From Petrotoga sp. 9PWA.NaAc.5.4 (GTDB lineage: Bacteria > Thermotogota > Thermotogae > Petrotogales > Petrotogaceae), in contig NZ_AZRK01000044.1 in assembly GCF_002895485.1 (NCBI RefSeq), forward strand, positions 1-64,000: 64,000 nt of DNA. Direction: 5' to 3'. The translations under genes were made by a program, and so were the position numbers. Below the pieces are notes generated by a model. It saw only the letters and a list, made by a program, of their open reading frames with translations, was not told the DNA's origin and made no database searches. Positions 51,607-60,509 of this stretch are shown here, piece after piece (the stretch's first letter is position 1; every line of letters starts with the position of its first letter).

Positions 51607-52906
51607 CTTCATCGCCTCCGGTAATTTTCTTAATAAAGGTTTTAAATATTTTACCTCTCGGTTCGTCTTTCGACTTTTTCGGGGACTCTACATATTGTTG
51701 TTCTTTTATTTTCTCAGTAGAGCTTTCTTCTAGTAAATCAAGTCTATATTTATCAATTATACCAAATACAGGCAAATATTCCGGATCCTTTTTTAATTCG
51801 TCAGGTACATCTTGAAAAGAATCTGTAGAAACAAATGAACCTTTTCTAAAGTTTTCACCCATAAGTTCTTTAACTGTCTGTTCAATGTTTCTAATTTTTG
51901 AACCACCACCAGTTAAAACAATCCCACCTTGTAAAGCTCCAACTTCAAAAGTTTTTTCATAACCTATTTTAGATAGCTCACCATTTAATCTGCTGATAAT
52001 TTCTCTGACACGTGCAAAAATAATCTTATTTAAAAGACTAAGCGGTACATAAGAATATCCTGTCCCTGTCAATAGTTGAAAATCTACTTTTTTTACTATC
52101 TTTGTATCTCTGAGACAAGCTCCTTCTTCTGATAACAATCTATGCGCTTCTTTTTCAGAAACTTTTAAAACATTACTTATATCTTTCAAAACATATTTAA
52201 TGCCGTATGGGAAAGAATAAAACAGTTTTGGTATCCCGTCTTTGAAAATAATTAATCGACAGGAATTGTACCCTAAATCTATCACTGTTATTCCTATGCT
52301 TCTATCGTTTGCAGTAGTGACTAAATAACTGGTAGATAAAGTAGAGTCATAGACCGGTATTTGTGAAGTTGGAACAATATCTTTTAAAACATTTATTAAC
52401 AAAGAGAACGCATTTCCATCCACCCAAACGATGTTTAAAGAAGTAGTCAGAGTTCTCTCAGCAAAAAAAGAAACAGGATTTTTCACTGTTTTATCGTCTA
52501 TAATAAATTTAACAAAACTAACATCTAAAATTATTTTACCTTCTTCGATGTATTTTTTTGTAATGTTTCTTTTTATGTTATAAAGTTCTTTTTCTCTAAT
52601 TTCTGTTTTTTGGCTGAATTCAACGGTAAAGTTTTCTTGCGTTATACTCAATGAGTTTGTCGAATATCCAACAACTATTTCAGGATTCTTGAATTTCTTT
52701 TGTAGATCTTCTTTTAATTTATCGATTATATAAAAAATAGTTCTTCGTAATGATTCTACATCTTGAATTTCTCCATTTATTATTCCTTCAACAGGTAATT
52801 TTGCAAAAGAAATTGGCCTTATCTTTTCATCTTCTCCGACTTCGAATAACACACCTTTTATAAAAAAGCTGCCTATATCTAAACCTATTAAATAACTTTT
52901 CGTCAT
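51596..52906 (-). CDS. ftsA: Cell division protein FtsA
   Basis: FtsA is the actin-like membrane tether for FtsZ. The 436-residue protein has YLIGLDIGSFFIKGVLFE at the N-terminus, VIDLGYNSCRLIIF (phosphate 2) and IVLTGGGSKI (adenosine motif). The C-terminus ends with a basic helix GKIFKTFIKKITGG that fits the membrane-targeting amphipathic helix. The start is ATG 52906 just after the stop of the upstream gene, behind GGGGGC. It is coupled to ftsZ. Confidence 0.95.
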   Translation of the reverse strand: MTKSYLIGLDIGSFFIKGVLFEVGEDEKIRPISFAKLPVEGIINGEIQDVESLRRTIFYIIDKLKEDLQKKFKNPEIVVGYSTNSLSITQENFTVEFSQKTEIREKELYNIKRNITKKYIEEGKIILDVSFVKFIIDDKTVKNPVSFFAERTLTTSLNIVWVDGNAFSLLINVLKDIVPTSQIPVYDSTLSTSYLVTTANDRSIGITVIDLGYNSCRLIIFKDGIPKLFYSFPYGIKYVLKDISNVLKVSEKEAHRLLSEEGACLRDTKIVKKVDFQLLTGTGYSYVPLSLLNKIIFARVREIISRLNGELSKIGYEKTFEVGALQGGIVLTGGGSKIRNIEQTVKELMGENFRKGSFVSTDSFQDVPDELKKDPEYLPVFGIIDKYRLDLLEESSTEKIKEQQYVESPKKSKDEPRGKIFKTFIKKITGGDEDAV

Positions 52907-52907
52907 A

Positions 52908-53393
52908 TCATAGCCCCCGATCATCTATATAAAATAGCTTTTGTCCGATTAAAACATAGTTGCCACTATTCAAATAGTTCAAGTTATTTTTTTCTAAATA
53001 TGCTTCAATATCCTTAAATTCGAAATATTTAATTGAAACATTATTAAAACAAGTTATTTCTTGATTTTTAAAATCTACTTTTATAATGTTTGGTAACCAA
53101 TAAATCTTTTTTATTAAATTTAATTCTTCGTTTCTTTTTTTAATGTCTTCACTATAAATAACTTCGATAAATTTAGGATTGGGAAGATCATTTATTAAAA
53201 CGATTTTATCATATATGTCAAAATAAAAAAAACGATTATTATATTTTATATAATATATAATTCCTTCATTCTTTATTTGAGACGATAAGTTTTCAATGTC
53301 TGTTTGTAAACGATAAGGGAAAAATATTTTATATAAACATACCAAAGTTACAAAAAAATATAGTAATGTAATGAAACGTCTTTTCAAACTCAT
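52908..53393 (-). CDS. Small FtsQ/DivIB-like membrane protein
   Basis: The 161-residue protein has a basic N-terminus, one membrane helix (about 7-27) and an extracytoplasmic part of mixed strands and helices. Its place between gyrB and ftsA, with the gene end touching ftsA, matches the usual place of ftsQ/divIB upstream of ftsA. It is shorter than typical FtsQ (about 250 residues) and I see no POTRA signature. FtsQ-like is a positional inference. Confidence 0.6.
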   Translation of the reverse strand: MSLKRRFITLLYFFVTLVCLYKIFFPYRLQTDIENLSSQIKNEGIIYYIKYNNRFFYFDIYDKIVLINDLPNPKFIEVIYSEDIKKRNEELNLIKKIYWLPNIIKVDFKNQEITCFNNVSIKYFEFKDIEAYLEKNNLNYLNSGNYVLIGQKLFYIDDRGL

Positions 53394-53395
53394 CT

Positions 53396-55321
53396 TTAAA
53401 CATCTAACTCTTTCACCTTATTAGCGTTTGTTTCGATGAACTCTCTACGTATATTAGGATCATCTCCCATAAGTATTTCTATTATCTCTTGAGCCATTTC
53501 TAAATCCTCTAATTTTATTTTTATTAATTTTCTTGAATTTCTATCCATCGTAGTTTCTCTAAGTTGTTCCGGATTCATTTCACCCAATCCTTTATATCTT
53601 TGAAGCCTCCATTTTTTATTTGGATAGTTTTTTTTGATCGTCTCCAGTTCTTCATCGGAGTAGAGATAAAAATGATTATTATCAACTTCGAACCTATACA
53701 AAGGCGGTTGGGCTATATAAACATGCCCTTCCTCTATAAGAGGCCTCATATATCTGTAAAACAAAGTTAAAATCAAGGTTCTTATGTGGGCTCCATCCAC
53801 ATCGGCATCGGTCATAATTATAATTTTACCATATCTTAATTTTGAAATGTTGAACTCTTCTCCTATACCTGTACCTAAGGCAGTAAAGATATTTGTTATT
53901 TGTTCGTTCTTTAGAAGTTTTATTAAATCTGTTTTTTCTGCATTTAATATTTTACCCCTTAAAGGCAATATGGCTTGGTAATACCTATCTCTGGCTTGCT
54001 TGGCATTTCCTCCTGCCGAGTCTCCTTCAACAATGAAAAGCTCAGATTCTTCCATATTTTTGGATGTACAATCAGCTAATTTACCAGGCAATGTAGAACT
54101 TTCAAATATTGATTTTCTTTTTACATTTTCTCTGGCTTTTTTAGCAGCCATTCTTTTTTTAAATGCAAAACTCATTCTTTCTAAAATTTTTTTCGTTTCT
54201 TTAACGTTGGAATCAAAATAAAGAGATAATTTTTCTGAAGTAATCTGATTGGTAGCTTCTCTTGCTGCTTTGGAACCCAATCTCCCTTTTGTTTGACCCT
54301 CAAAAATTGGATTAGCCATTTTTACATGTATAATTGCTATTAAACCTTCTCTAACATCTTCTCCACTAAAATTTTCATCTTTTTCTTTTAAAATTCCATA
54401 TTTTCTGGCATATTCATTAGCTAATCGAGTTAGAGCTTGTTTAAATCCTGATTCATGTTCTCCTCCATCTATAGTTCTTATATTATTTACAAAAGATATA
54501 ATTTCACTTTCTTCTGATTGTGTATAGGTTAAAACAATTTCTACTTGTATATCAGGATCTTTTTCATTGTATCTATAGGAACCATAAAGATAAATTGTTT
54601 CTGAAATAGATTCTTTTTTTCGCTTTTTAAGTAAGAAATCAAGAAATTCTTTCATTCCACCTTTATATTGGAATGTTTCTTTGTAATTTCTTTTTTTATC
54701 TTCAAAATAAATTGTTAGTGAAGGATTCAAAAAAGCTATTTCTTTTAATCTGTTTTCTATCAATCTTGATTCTACAACAATATCTCCATCATCAAAAATT
54801 TCCTTATCGGGTAAAAATTTAACAAAAGTACCTGTTTTGTCTGTTTCACCTATAACTATAACATCTGTTTCAGGAATCCCTCGAGAATATTTTTGATAAT
54901 ATATTTTGCCTTCTCTGTATACTTTTACTTCCATATATTCAGATAAAGCGTTAACTACCGATGCACCTACTCCATGAAGACCTCCACTTACTTTATAAGC
55001 TTTTTTGTCGAATTTTCCGCCGGCGTGTAAAGAGGTCATCACCAATTCTAACGTATTTTTTTTCTCAATTGGATGTATATCTACAGGTATTCCTCTTCCA
55101 TTGTCTTCAACTTCTATTGAATTATCTTCGTTTATTATAACGCTAATTTCACTACAAAAACCATTTATATGTTCATCTATAGAATTATCGATTATTTCAT
55201 ATACCATATGATTAAGCCCAGACTTTCCTGTTGAACCTATGTACATCCCTGGTCTTAATCGAACAGCTTCTAACCCTTTTAAAACTTTTATTTGTTCCCC
55301 AGAATATTCTTTCTCAACCAT
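53396..55321 (-). CDS. gyrB: DNA gyrase subunit B
   Basis: GyrB is the ATPase subunit of gyrase, which introduces negative supercoils. The 641-residue protein has the GHKL ATPase fold (YEIIDNSIDEH, VEDNGRGIPVD, GGLHGVGASVVNALS), the transducer domain, and the TOPRIM domain with EGDSAGG and DADVDGAHIRTL. QRYKGLGEMNPEQL near the C-terminus is the family signature. Length is normal for non-proteobacterial GyrB. It is 19 bp downstream of the DciA-like gene. Confidence 0.97.
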   Translation of the reverse strand: MVEKEYSGEQIKVLKGLEAVRLRPGMYIGSTGKSGLNHMVYEIIDNSIDEHINGFCSEISVIINEDNSIEVEDNGRGIPVDIHPIEKKNTLELVMTSLHAGGKFDKKAYKVSGGLHGVGASVVNALSEYMEVKVYREGKIYYQKYSRGIPETDVIVIGETDKTGTFVKFLPDKEIFDDGDIVVESRLIENRLKEIAFLNPSLTIYFEDKKRNYKETFQYKGGMKEFLDFLLKKRKKESISETIYLYGSYRYNEKDPDIQVEIVLTYTQSEESEIISFVNNIRTIDGGEHESGFKQALTRLANEYARKYGILKEKDENFSGEDVREGLIAIIHVKMANPIFEGQTKGRLGSKAAREATNQITSEKLSLYFDSNVKETKKILERMSFAFKKRMAAKKARENVKRKSIFESSTLPGKLADCTSKNMEESELFIVEGDSAGGNAKQARDRYYQAILPLRGKILNAEKTDLIKLLKNEQITNIFTALGTGIGEEFNISKLRYGKIIIMTDADVDGAHIRTLILTLFYRYMRPLIEEGHVYIAQPPLYRFEVDNNHFYLYSDEELETIKKNYPNKKWRLQRYKGLGEMNPEQLRETTMDRNSRKLIKIKLEDLEMAQEIIEILMGDDPNIRREFIETNANKVKELDV

Positions 55322-55340
55322 TAATGCACCTCCAAAAATT

Positions 55341-55631
55341 TCACGAAACTACGCTGATACTTTTTACAACATTTGGTTCAAATAAAATATCGATTTTTTT
55401 CAAAATTTCTTTTTCCCTAAATACTATTTCTTGCATAACAAAATTATTATTACATGAAATTATTAATTTTTTTTCTTTTATAAGATAATTTTTTATTTTA
55501 ATATCTTTTATTAAATGCTCGGGAATATATTGATGCATTTCTAAACGCAATTTTGAAAGAATGTATATTTTTTTAAAAATAGGATTCTTAATCGATAATT
55601 TTTTTAAAATATCTTCAAATTTTTCCTCCAA
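55341..55631 (-). CDS. DUF721/DciA-like protein
   Basis: The 96-residue protein has a KKLIISCNNNFVMQEIVFREKEIL segment that matches the DUF721/DciA core (LxIxvxsxxWxxeLxxxxxxll). DciA is the helicase operator or loader used by bacteria without DnaC/DnaI. It lies directly upstream of gyrB, where DUF721 genes are often found. The fit is to a shortened domain, so the helicase-loading role is an inference. Confidence 0.6.
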   Translation of the reverse strand: MEEKFEDILKKLSIKNPIFKKIYILSKLRLEMHQYIPEHLIKDIKIKNYLIKEKKLIISCNNNFVMQEIVFREKEILKKIDILFEPNVVKSISVVS

Positions 55632-55663
55632 TTTTATTTTCTCCCGCGCAATTTATCATTATA

Positions 55664-56476
55664 TTAATCTATATTTTTTGCAATAAAATCTTTCCAATTT
55701 TCTAAAATTGCTTCTGTTACTACCCCGGGTACAGTAAAAGTAAAGTCTGGAAAGATCCTTCTTACGGGAACTACACCCCTTGAAGTATGTGAAAGAAAAA
55801 CCTCATCAGCAGACAACAACTCCCATACTTCAACATTTGTTTTTTCTTCCACTTCCATAGAAAGTTCTTCAGCCAACTCTATTACATTTCTTCTGGTTAT
55901 TCCTGGTAAAATACCACTTGACAGATGTGGAGTAATTAATACTCCGCCGCTTACATAAAAAATATTTGAAAACGTACATTCAGTAACATATCCAAATTCG
56001 TTCAATACGATAGAATCATAATAATAATCATATTTCTTGTGGATATATTTAACAGATCCATTCAATGGTGTTTTTACATAATAAGGAATAATTGGTGAAG
56101 AAGGCTTCCTTTCTCGAGATATATTGACAATTACCCCTTCTTCTATCAAGTCGTCGTCTTCTTTTAACTCTTCGATAAAGCAATAAAAAGTTTTGTATTT
56201 TGAGGTGAAAGGGGTGACAAATATTCTATACCTATATTCCTCATAATTATGAATTTTATTTGCTTGTTCTAAAACGGTTTTTATTTTTTCTAAAGAAGGT
56301 ATTTCTAATCCCATAAAATCAGCAGACTTCTTTAACCTTTCATAATGTTTATTTAAACTATAAGGTATTTTTGAATAAGTTCTGATTACTTCATAAATAG
56401 AATAACCATTAACAAAACCTTCATCATCTGCACTAACTAAAGGGAATTCTACCCATTCTTTTCCATTAAAAAACAT
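55664..56476 (-). CDS. Class IV aminotransferase / aminodeoxychorismate lyase-like
   Basis: This 270-residue PLP enzyme has the fold-type IV pattern: YSIYEVIRTY near residue 30, the likely Schiff-base lysine K135 in YYVKTPLNG, VTECTFSNIFYV and SGILPGITRRNVIELAEE. The family includes branched-chain aminotransferase, D-alanine aminotransferase and 4-amino-4-deoxychorismate lyase, and these cannot be separated by eye. The start overlaps the mtaB end by 11 bp. A valine/alanine-type or PabC role are both open. Confidence 0.82.
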   Translation of the reverse strand: MFFNGKEWVEFPLVSADDEGFVNGYSIYEVIRTYSKIPYSLNKHYERLKKSADFMGLEIPSLEKIKTVLEQANKIHNYEEYRYRIFVTPFTSKYKTFYCFIEELKEDDDLIEEGVIVNISRERKPSSPIIPYYVKTPLNGSVKYIHKKYDYYYDSIVLNEFGYVTECTFSNIFYVSGGVLITPHLSSGILPGITRRNVIELAEELSMEVEEKTNVEVWELLSADEVFLSHTSRGVVPVRRIFPDFTFTVPGVVTEAILENWKDFIAKNID

Positions 56477-57770
56477 TTGATGCCACCCCTTTCCTTCTGT
56501 CAGATATTGAAAAAATTTTACTTCTTACGAATTCTCCTTTTTTTAAATTATCCGAAGTATTTGTTATTTCATGAAAAATATAGTACTCATCATAACCGTA
56601 AAAATTATTTTTATAAAAAGATTCTATTAACACGTTAACTTCGAAATTAATTAACTGACTTAAATAATCATACTTAGATTTTTCAGAAACACTGAGCAAT
56701 TGATTTAATCGCTCTTTTTTTTCGTTTTCTGGGATCTGATTTTCCATTTTTGCTGCTATTGTACCTTCTCGAGGAGAAAATCTAAATCCATGAACTTTTA
56801 ACAACTTAAGATTCTTAACAGAATCTAACATTATTTGAAAATCTTCTGCTTCTTCTCCTGGAAATCCTACTATCAAATCACAAGTTATTGAAAATTTAGG
56901 ATCATACTTTCTCAAACGGTTTATAGCTGTAGAAACATCCTCGTTACTATATTTTCTTCCCATTGCTTTTAATATTTTGTCTGAGAAATGTTGAATAGAC
57001 AAATGGACATGCTTTTCGAATATTGAATAGTTATTCAAAATAAAACTCAAATTGTTCGATACATTTTCTGGATACAAAGATGTTAATCTTATTCTTATAT
57101 TTTTATTATCAAAGATTTTTCCTATATTATTCAATAAATCTTCGAGACTTTCTCCTCTTTCAAAACCATAATAACCTAAATTTATGCCGGTCAGAACTAC
57201 TTCTTTATAGCCGCGTTTTATCGCTTCTCTAATTTGGGTGATAACCTCTTCTTGTGACAAGCTTGAAATTTTTATACCCCTTAAAAACCTAATCTTACAA
57301 AAAGTACAGCCATTAACACATCCCTCTTCGATAGGCAGAAAGAATCTCGTATAATTACTGTAAGCGCTTTGTGGTTTCATTATTACCATTTTCTCTTTAT
57401 CGAGCCAAAAATTTTTGTCTACATAAACTCCATTTTTTTCGATAAAATTTTCAATGTTTTTCTTTTCGAAGTTACCTAAAACCAAATCTACTCCGAGATT
57501 TTCTAATTCATTTGGATTGGCATTTGAAAAACACCCTATGGTTACTATCTTAGAGTCTTTATTTAAATTTTTTAATCTTCTTATAGTTTGTCTTACTTTT
57601 CTTTCAGCTTCTTTAGTTACAGCACAAGTATTTAATATATAAATATCACTTTCGCCATTTTTTTCTTCAAAGTTAATTTCAAAATTTCTTGACAATCTTT
57701 CAGCTATTGCTTGAGTTTCCGCTTGATTCAGCTTACATCCAAAAGTTAAAAGCGATACTTTTTGCCTCAC
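56466..57770 (-). CDS. mtaB: tRNA t6A37 methylthiotransferase MtaB
   Basis: MtaB is a radical SAM enzyme that makes ms2t6A at position 37 of tRNAs. The 434-residue protein opens VSLLTFGCKLNQAETQ, with cluster cysteines also in NTCAVT and IGCFS, then the radical SAM triad EEGCVNGCTFCKIRFLRG and a C-terminal TRAM-like domain. CKxNQAE points to MtaB rather than MiaB or RimO. It is the first gene of a long minus-strand operon that continues to gyrB, ftsA and ftsZ. The start ATG follows AGGAGGAAA. Confidence 0.93.
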   Translation of the reverse strand: MRQKVSLLTFGCKLNQAETQAIAERLSRNFEINFEEKNGESDIYILNTCAVTKEAERKVRQTIRRLKNLNKDSKIVTIGCFSNANPNELENLGVDLVLGNFEKKNIENFIEKNGVYVDKNFWLDKEKMVIMKPQSAYSNYTRFFLPIEEGCVNGCTFCKIRFLRGIKISSLSQEEVITQIREAIKRGYKEVVLTGINLGYYGFERGESLEDLLNNIGKIFDNKNIRIRLTSLYPENVSNNLSFILNNYSIFEKHVHLSIQHFSDKILKAMGRKYSNEDVSTAINRLRKYDPKFSITCDLIVGFPGEEAEDFQIMLDSVKNLKLLKVHGFRFSPREGTIAAKMENQIPENEKKERLNQLLSVSEKSKYDYLSQLINFEVNVLIESFYKNNFYGYDEYYIFHEITNTSDNLKKGEFVRSKIFSISDRRKGVASNVF

Positions 57771-57791
57771 AATTTCCTCCTGATTTTTAGA

Positions 57792-58002
57792 TATTTACTC
57801 ACTTTGGAAACTCTAAAACTTGATTTTTATCCTGTTTTAGCGTTTAATTTTTTTCAAAAATACTCCATAACTCTAATTCTTGCTAACTATGAATTTCTTC
57901 AACTTCTTCGCTACATCCAACGAAAGAAAGGAGCTCTGTCCCGAAATCATCATAAATTCAAAGCATTCCCATTCGAAAACCTGGCTTCTAAAGTTCTTGT
58001 AT
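57792..58002 (-). repeat. MITE-like element copy upstream of mtaB
   Basis: In minus orientation it runs from AGAACTTTAGAAGCC to GAGTTTCCAAAGTGAGTAAA, about 211 bp. It has the hairpin TTCGTTG/TAGCGAA (pairing with wobbles) and AAACGCTAAAACAGG. ATATCTACT and ATATTTACT flank it, an 8-of-9 match that may be a target duplication. It lies between the promoter at 58047 and mtaB. Confidence 0.75.
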
Positions 58003-58046
58003 ATATCTACTTTTAAAAATTACATAACTGTTCAATTTACTTTAAT

Positions 58047-58055
58047 ATTATATCA
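58047..58055 (-). promoter_or_regulatory. Extended -10 promoter for the mtaB-gyrB-fts operon
   Basis: On the minus strand TGA is followed by a perfect TATAAT (complement of 58047-58052). It lies upstream of the repeat copy and 277 bp before mtaB. No -35 match. Confidence 0.5.
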
Positions 58056-58081
58056 TATTAAAACTAAGTATTATTATCAAA

Positions 58082-58123
58082 TAAATTAAAATAACGGGCA
58101 ATATCACCCGTTATTTTAATTTA
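58082..58123 (-). terminator. Terminator after the SPASM radical SAM gene
   Basis: A 17-bp perfect stem (58082-58098 with 58107-58123; core ATAACGGG/CCCGTTAT, 8-nt loop) lies 32 bp after the stop of the minus-strand gene at 58155. AT-rich sequence follows. Confidence 0.85.
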
Positions 58124-58154
58124 TTTTCAATTTTATTAAAACGTTTTTTATCAA

Positions 58155-59600
58155 TCAAGCTTTTTTATCTAAAGCTAACTTTTCTTCATTTTCTGCATAT
58201 CTTCTCATTCTCACTTCATAGTTGTAAACGCCTCTTTTTGAAGGATACTTCTCAGCGTAACCTTCTTCGTACCAAAGTTTATCCGCATATTTTTTCCATT
58301 CTTCAGCTAATTGATCTAATTCGGGAGCTAATTCATTAACGGTTCTTTCACTTCCAGGATGTTGAGGAATAGCGTTAAACTTTTTAACCATGGCTCTAAA
58401 TACTTTAGGATTATCAATTATTGGACAGGGTCTAAATAGATTGTCAGAATAAGGAATTGTTCTTTTATATGCTTCAAAGAAAGGAGATTTTAAAATATCT
58501 ATCAATCTTTTTTCTCTGATGTTGTCTACTGCAAATTGCTGGAAAACACATGGTTCAACATAACCTTTAGCATTTATATGAAGGTATTTTGCACCAGAAG
58601 CCAAGCATCCGTTTGTTAAAAAGCCGTGATTCCAAAAATCAGCTACAAATGCGAATTTACCTCCAAGCCTCAACTCTTCTGTTTTATAGAATCTCTCATA
58701 TCTTTGTTCTGGAGTAGGTACTAAATCCATAGACGCATCTGCTCCTACAGGCATAAATTGGAAGACCCATGCATAACTTACGTTATTTTCCTTTAAATAA
58801 TTCCAAAACTCATCGCTCATAATCAAATCATGATTTTTGCGTGTTGCTGTAACGGAAGCTCCATATATAACGCCATTTTCGCTTAAGAGTTTCCAAGCAT
58901 TTTTTATTTGATCAAATACTCCTTTTCCTCTTCTCCAATCAGTCATTTCTTCGAATCCTTCTATAGATATAGCTAAGGTAGCATTTCCTAATTCAGCTAA
59001 TCTTTTGGCATTTTCTTCGTTGATAAGAGTACCGTTTGTGTATATCATAAAAAATGAATCGTTAAATTTTTCTAAAACATCAAAAAGGTATGGATATACG
59101 AACGGTTCTCCACCTGTTATTATGAAAAAATAAATTCCCAAATCATTGAATTGCTGTATAACGTCAAAAATTTCTTCTTTTGAAAGCATGTATTTGTGTC
59201 CATATAAAGCAGCATAACATCCTACGCATCGTAAATTACATGCATATGTAGGAGAAATAACCCCTAATTTTGGCAAAACTGTTTGATATTCGTGCATTTT
59301 TTCTTGCCTTACTTTTTCCCCAATTGCAAATTCATTAATTATTAGATTATTTATTATCTTTTCAACGACTTTAGGATTTGATTTTTGGAATAATTCAGAC
59401 CAATTCACAAGCATTGGATCGTGGTTTTCAGCACCTTCTGCGAGTTTTTTTAAGCCACTTTTTGCTGGTTCCTTAGATAATTTAGACAATGTCCACAACA
59501 ACTTTGCCAATTGATCGATATCTGCATGCCTAACTACATTTGTCACCAATTTTGCACTTTGTCTTAACATCATGTTTTTCATTGAATCTATTACAGCCAT
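58155..59600 (-). CDS. Radical SAM/SPASM-type protein
   Basis: This 481-residue protein has the radical SAM motif C121-NLR-C125-VG-C128 after a helical N-terminal domain of about 110 residues. ITGGEPFVYPYL and YTNGTLI are typical barrel motifs. The C-terminal part has further cysteines (NGCLASG, VEPCVFQQF, RPCPIID), fitting SPASM-type auxiliary clusters. Such enzymes modify peptides, proteins or hopanoid-like lipids; the substrate is unknown. The start is ATG 59600 behind GGAGGTG. It is downstream of a TetR regulator gene with a one-base gap. Confidence 0.8.
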   Translation of the reverse strand: MAVIDSMKNMMLRQSAKLVTNVVRHADIDQLAKLLWTLSKLSKEPAKSGLKKLAEGAENHDPMLVNWSELFQKSNPKVVEKIINNLIINEFAIGEKVRQEKMHEYQTVLPKLGVISPTYACNLRCVGCYAALYGHKYMLSKEEIFDVIQQFNDLGIYFFIITGGEPFVYPYLFDVLEKFNDSFFMIYTNGTLINEENAKRLAELGNATLAISIEGFEEMTDWRRGKGVFDQIKNAWKLLSENGVIYGASVTATRKNHDLIMSDEFWNYLKENNVSYAWVFQFMPVGADASMDLVPTPEQRYERFYKTEELRLGGKFAFVADFWNHGFLTNGCLASGAKYLHINAKGYVEPCVFQQFAVDNIREKRLIDILKSPFFEAYKRTIPYSDNLFRPCPIIDNPKVFRAMVKKFNAIPQHPGSERTVNELAPELDQLAEEWKKYADKLWYEEGYAEKYPSKRGVYNYEVRMRRYAENEEKLALDKKA

Positions 59601-59601
59601 T

Positions 59602-60186
59602 TTATACACCTCCATTTTCTTTTGCTAAACATATAATTATCTTTTTAAATGTTTCCCTGATTTCATCATCTGGAAACTCTACACCCACTGCCCTATAAAT
59701 AACTAACCCATCAAACATTGCTTGTAACATCAAAGCTTTAGTCTTTGACTTAAATATTCTCTCAAAGTTACTTAATATCTTTCCATAATAATCTTTAAAA
59801 GTTTGTGTCAATATCTTCATCATATTGTTATCGTGAGTAGAATTTATTAAAATTTCAAATAACCTCATTAATTCATTAGCAGGGAAGTTCGATAAAACCT
59901 CTGAATAAAGGTCTGAATATATTTCAGCACTTTTTTCAACACAATTGTTTGGTGTTTCAGACTCTTTTTCTTCAAAAAACATTTGTATTTTTTCCAATAA
60001 GGCACTGAAAGCTGCGACAATTAATGCGTTTTTATTCTTATAATAGTTATAAAGAGATCCTTTTGATAAGTCACATGAAAAAGCTACATCTTCCATTGTA
60101 AAATTCGAAAGTCCTTTTTCATTTATAAGTTCAAGAGTTTTCTCCGCTATATATTTTTTCTTTTTATTTTTATCTAATGTTTTCAT
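59602..60186 (-). CDS. TetR-family transcriptional regulator
   Basis: The 194-residue protein has an N-terminal TetR helix-turn-helix: AEKTLELINEKGLSNFTMEDVA then CDLSKGSLYNYYKNK (residues about 14-53). The C-terminal ligand domain is helical. The gene is followed by the SPASM protein gene. A palindromic operator overlaps its own promoter, so it should repress itself and the radical SAM gene until a ligand binds. The ligand is unknown. The start ATG follows GGAGG at a rather long spacing of 14 bases. Confidence 0.92.
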   Translation of the reverse strand: MKTLDKNKKKKYIAEKTLELINEKGLSNFTMEDVAFSCDLSKGSLYNYYKNKNALIVAAFSALLEKIQMFFEEKESETPNNCVEKSAEIYSDLYSEVLSNFPANELMRLFEILINSTHDNNMMKILTQTFKDYYGKILSNFERIFKSKTKALMLQAMFDGLVIYRAVGVEFPDDEIRETFKKIIICLAKENGGV

Positions 60187-60211
60187 TTATTTTTATAATT
60201 CCTCCTTAACT

Positions 60212-60229
60212 TGACTGACCGTTCAGTCA
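60212..60229. promoter_or_regulatory. TetR-type operator
   Basis: TGACTGA-CCGT-TCAGTCA is a perfect inverted repeat with 7-bp arms. It lies just downstream of the -10 box at 60235-60240, covering the expected start of transcription. Such TGAC/GTCA arms are typical TetR operators. Confidence 0.85.
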
Positions 60230-60234
60230 TTTTA

Positions 60235-60263
60235 ATTATAAACTATTTTTTGTAATTTTTCAA
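60235..60263 (-). promoter_or_regulatory. Promoter of the TetR-SPASM operon
   Basis: On the minus strand TTGAAA (complement of 60258-60263), a 17-bp spacer and TATAAT (complement of 60235-60240) form a good sigma-A promoter, directly in front of the operator. Confidence 0.75.
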
Positions 60264-60478
60264 ATATGATAAATTTTGTCAAATTTTAGTCTGTTCAATT
60301 TATATTTATTCTTATATCTAATATTAATAAACTTTCTAAAGGACAAAGAAATTAAGATATATAAGTCGTATTTTTGAATTCGATAAATAACGTTTTATTT
60401 ACTTTTTCGCAAATATAAAATTTATATCTTAACATTTTTGTCTTTGGTTCACTTATCTTCAAAAAAACTTTGCTATTA

Positions 60479-60487
60479 TGATATAAT
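60479..60487 (+). promoter_or_regulatory. Extended -10 promoter for the thiI operon
   Basis: TGA then a perfect TATAAT (60482-60487), 118 bp before thiI. A truncated dispersed element begins 23 bp downstream, so it is part of the leader. Confidence 0.5.
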
Positions 60488-60509
60488 TTTATAAGTAAAA
60501 TTGTATGTA

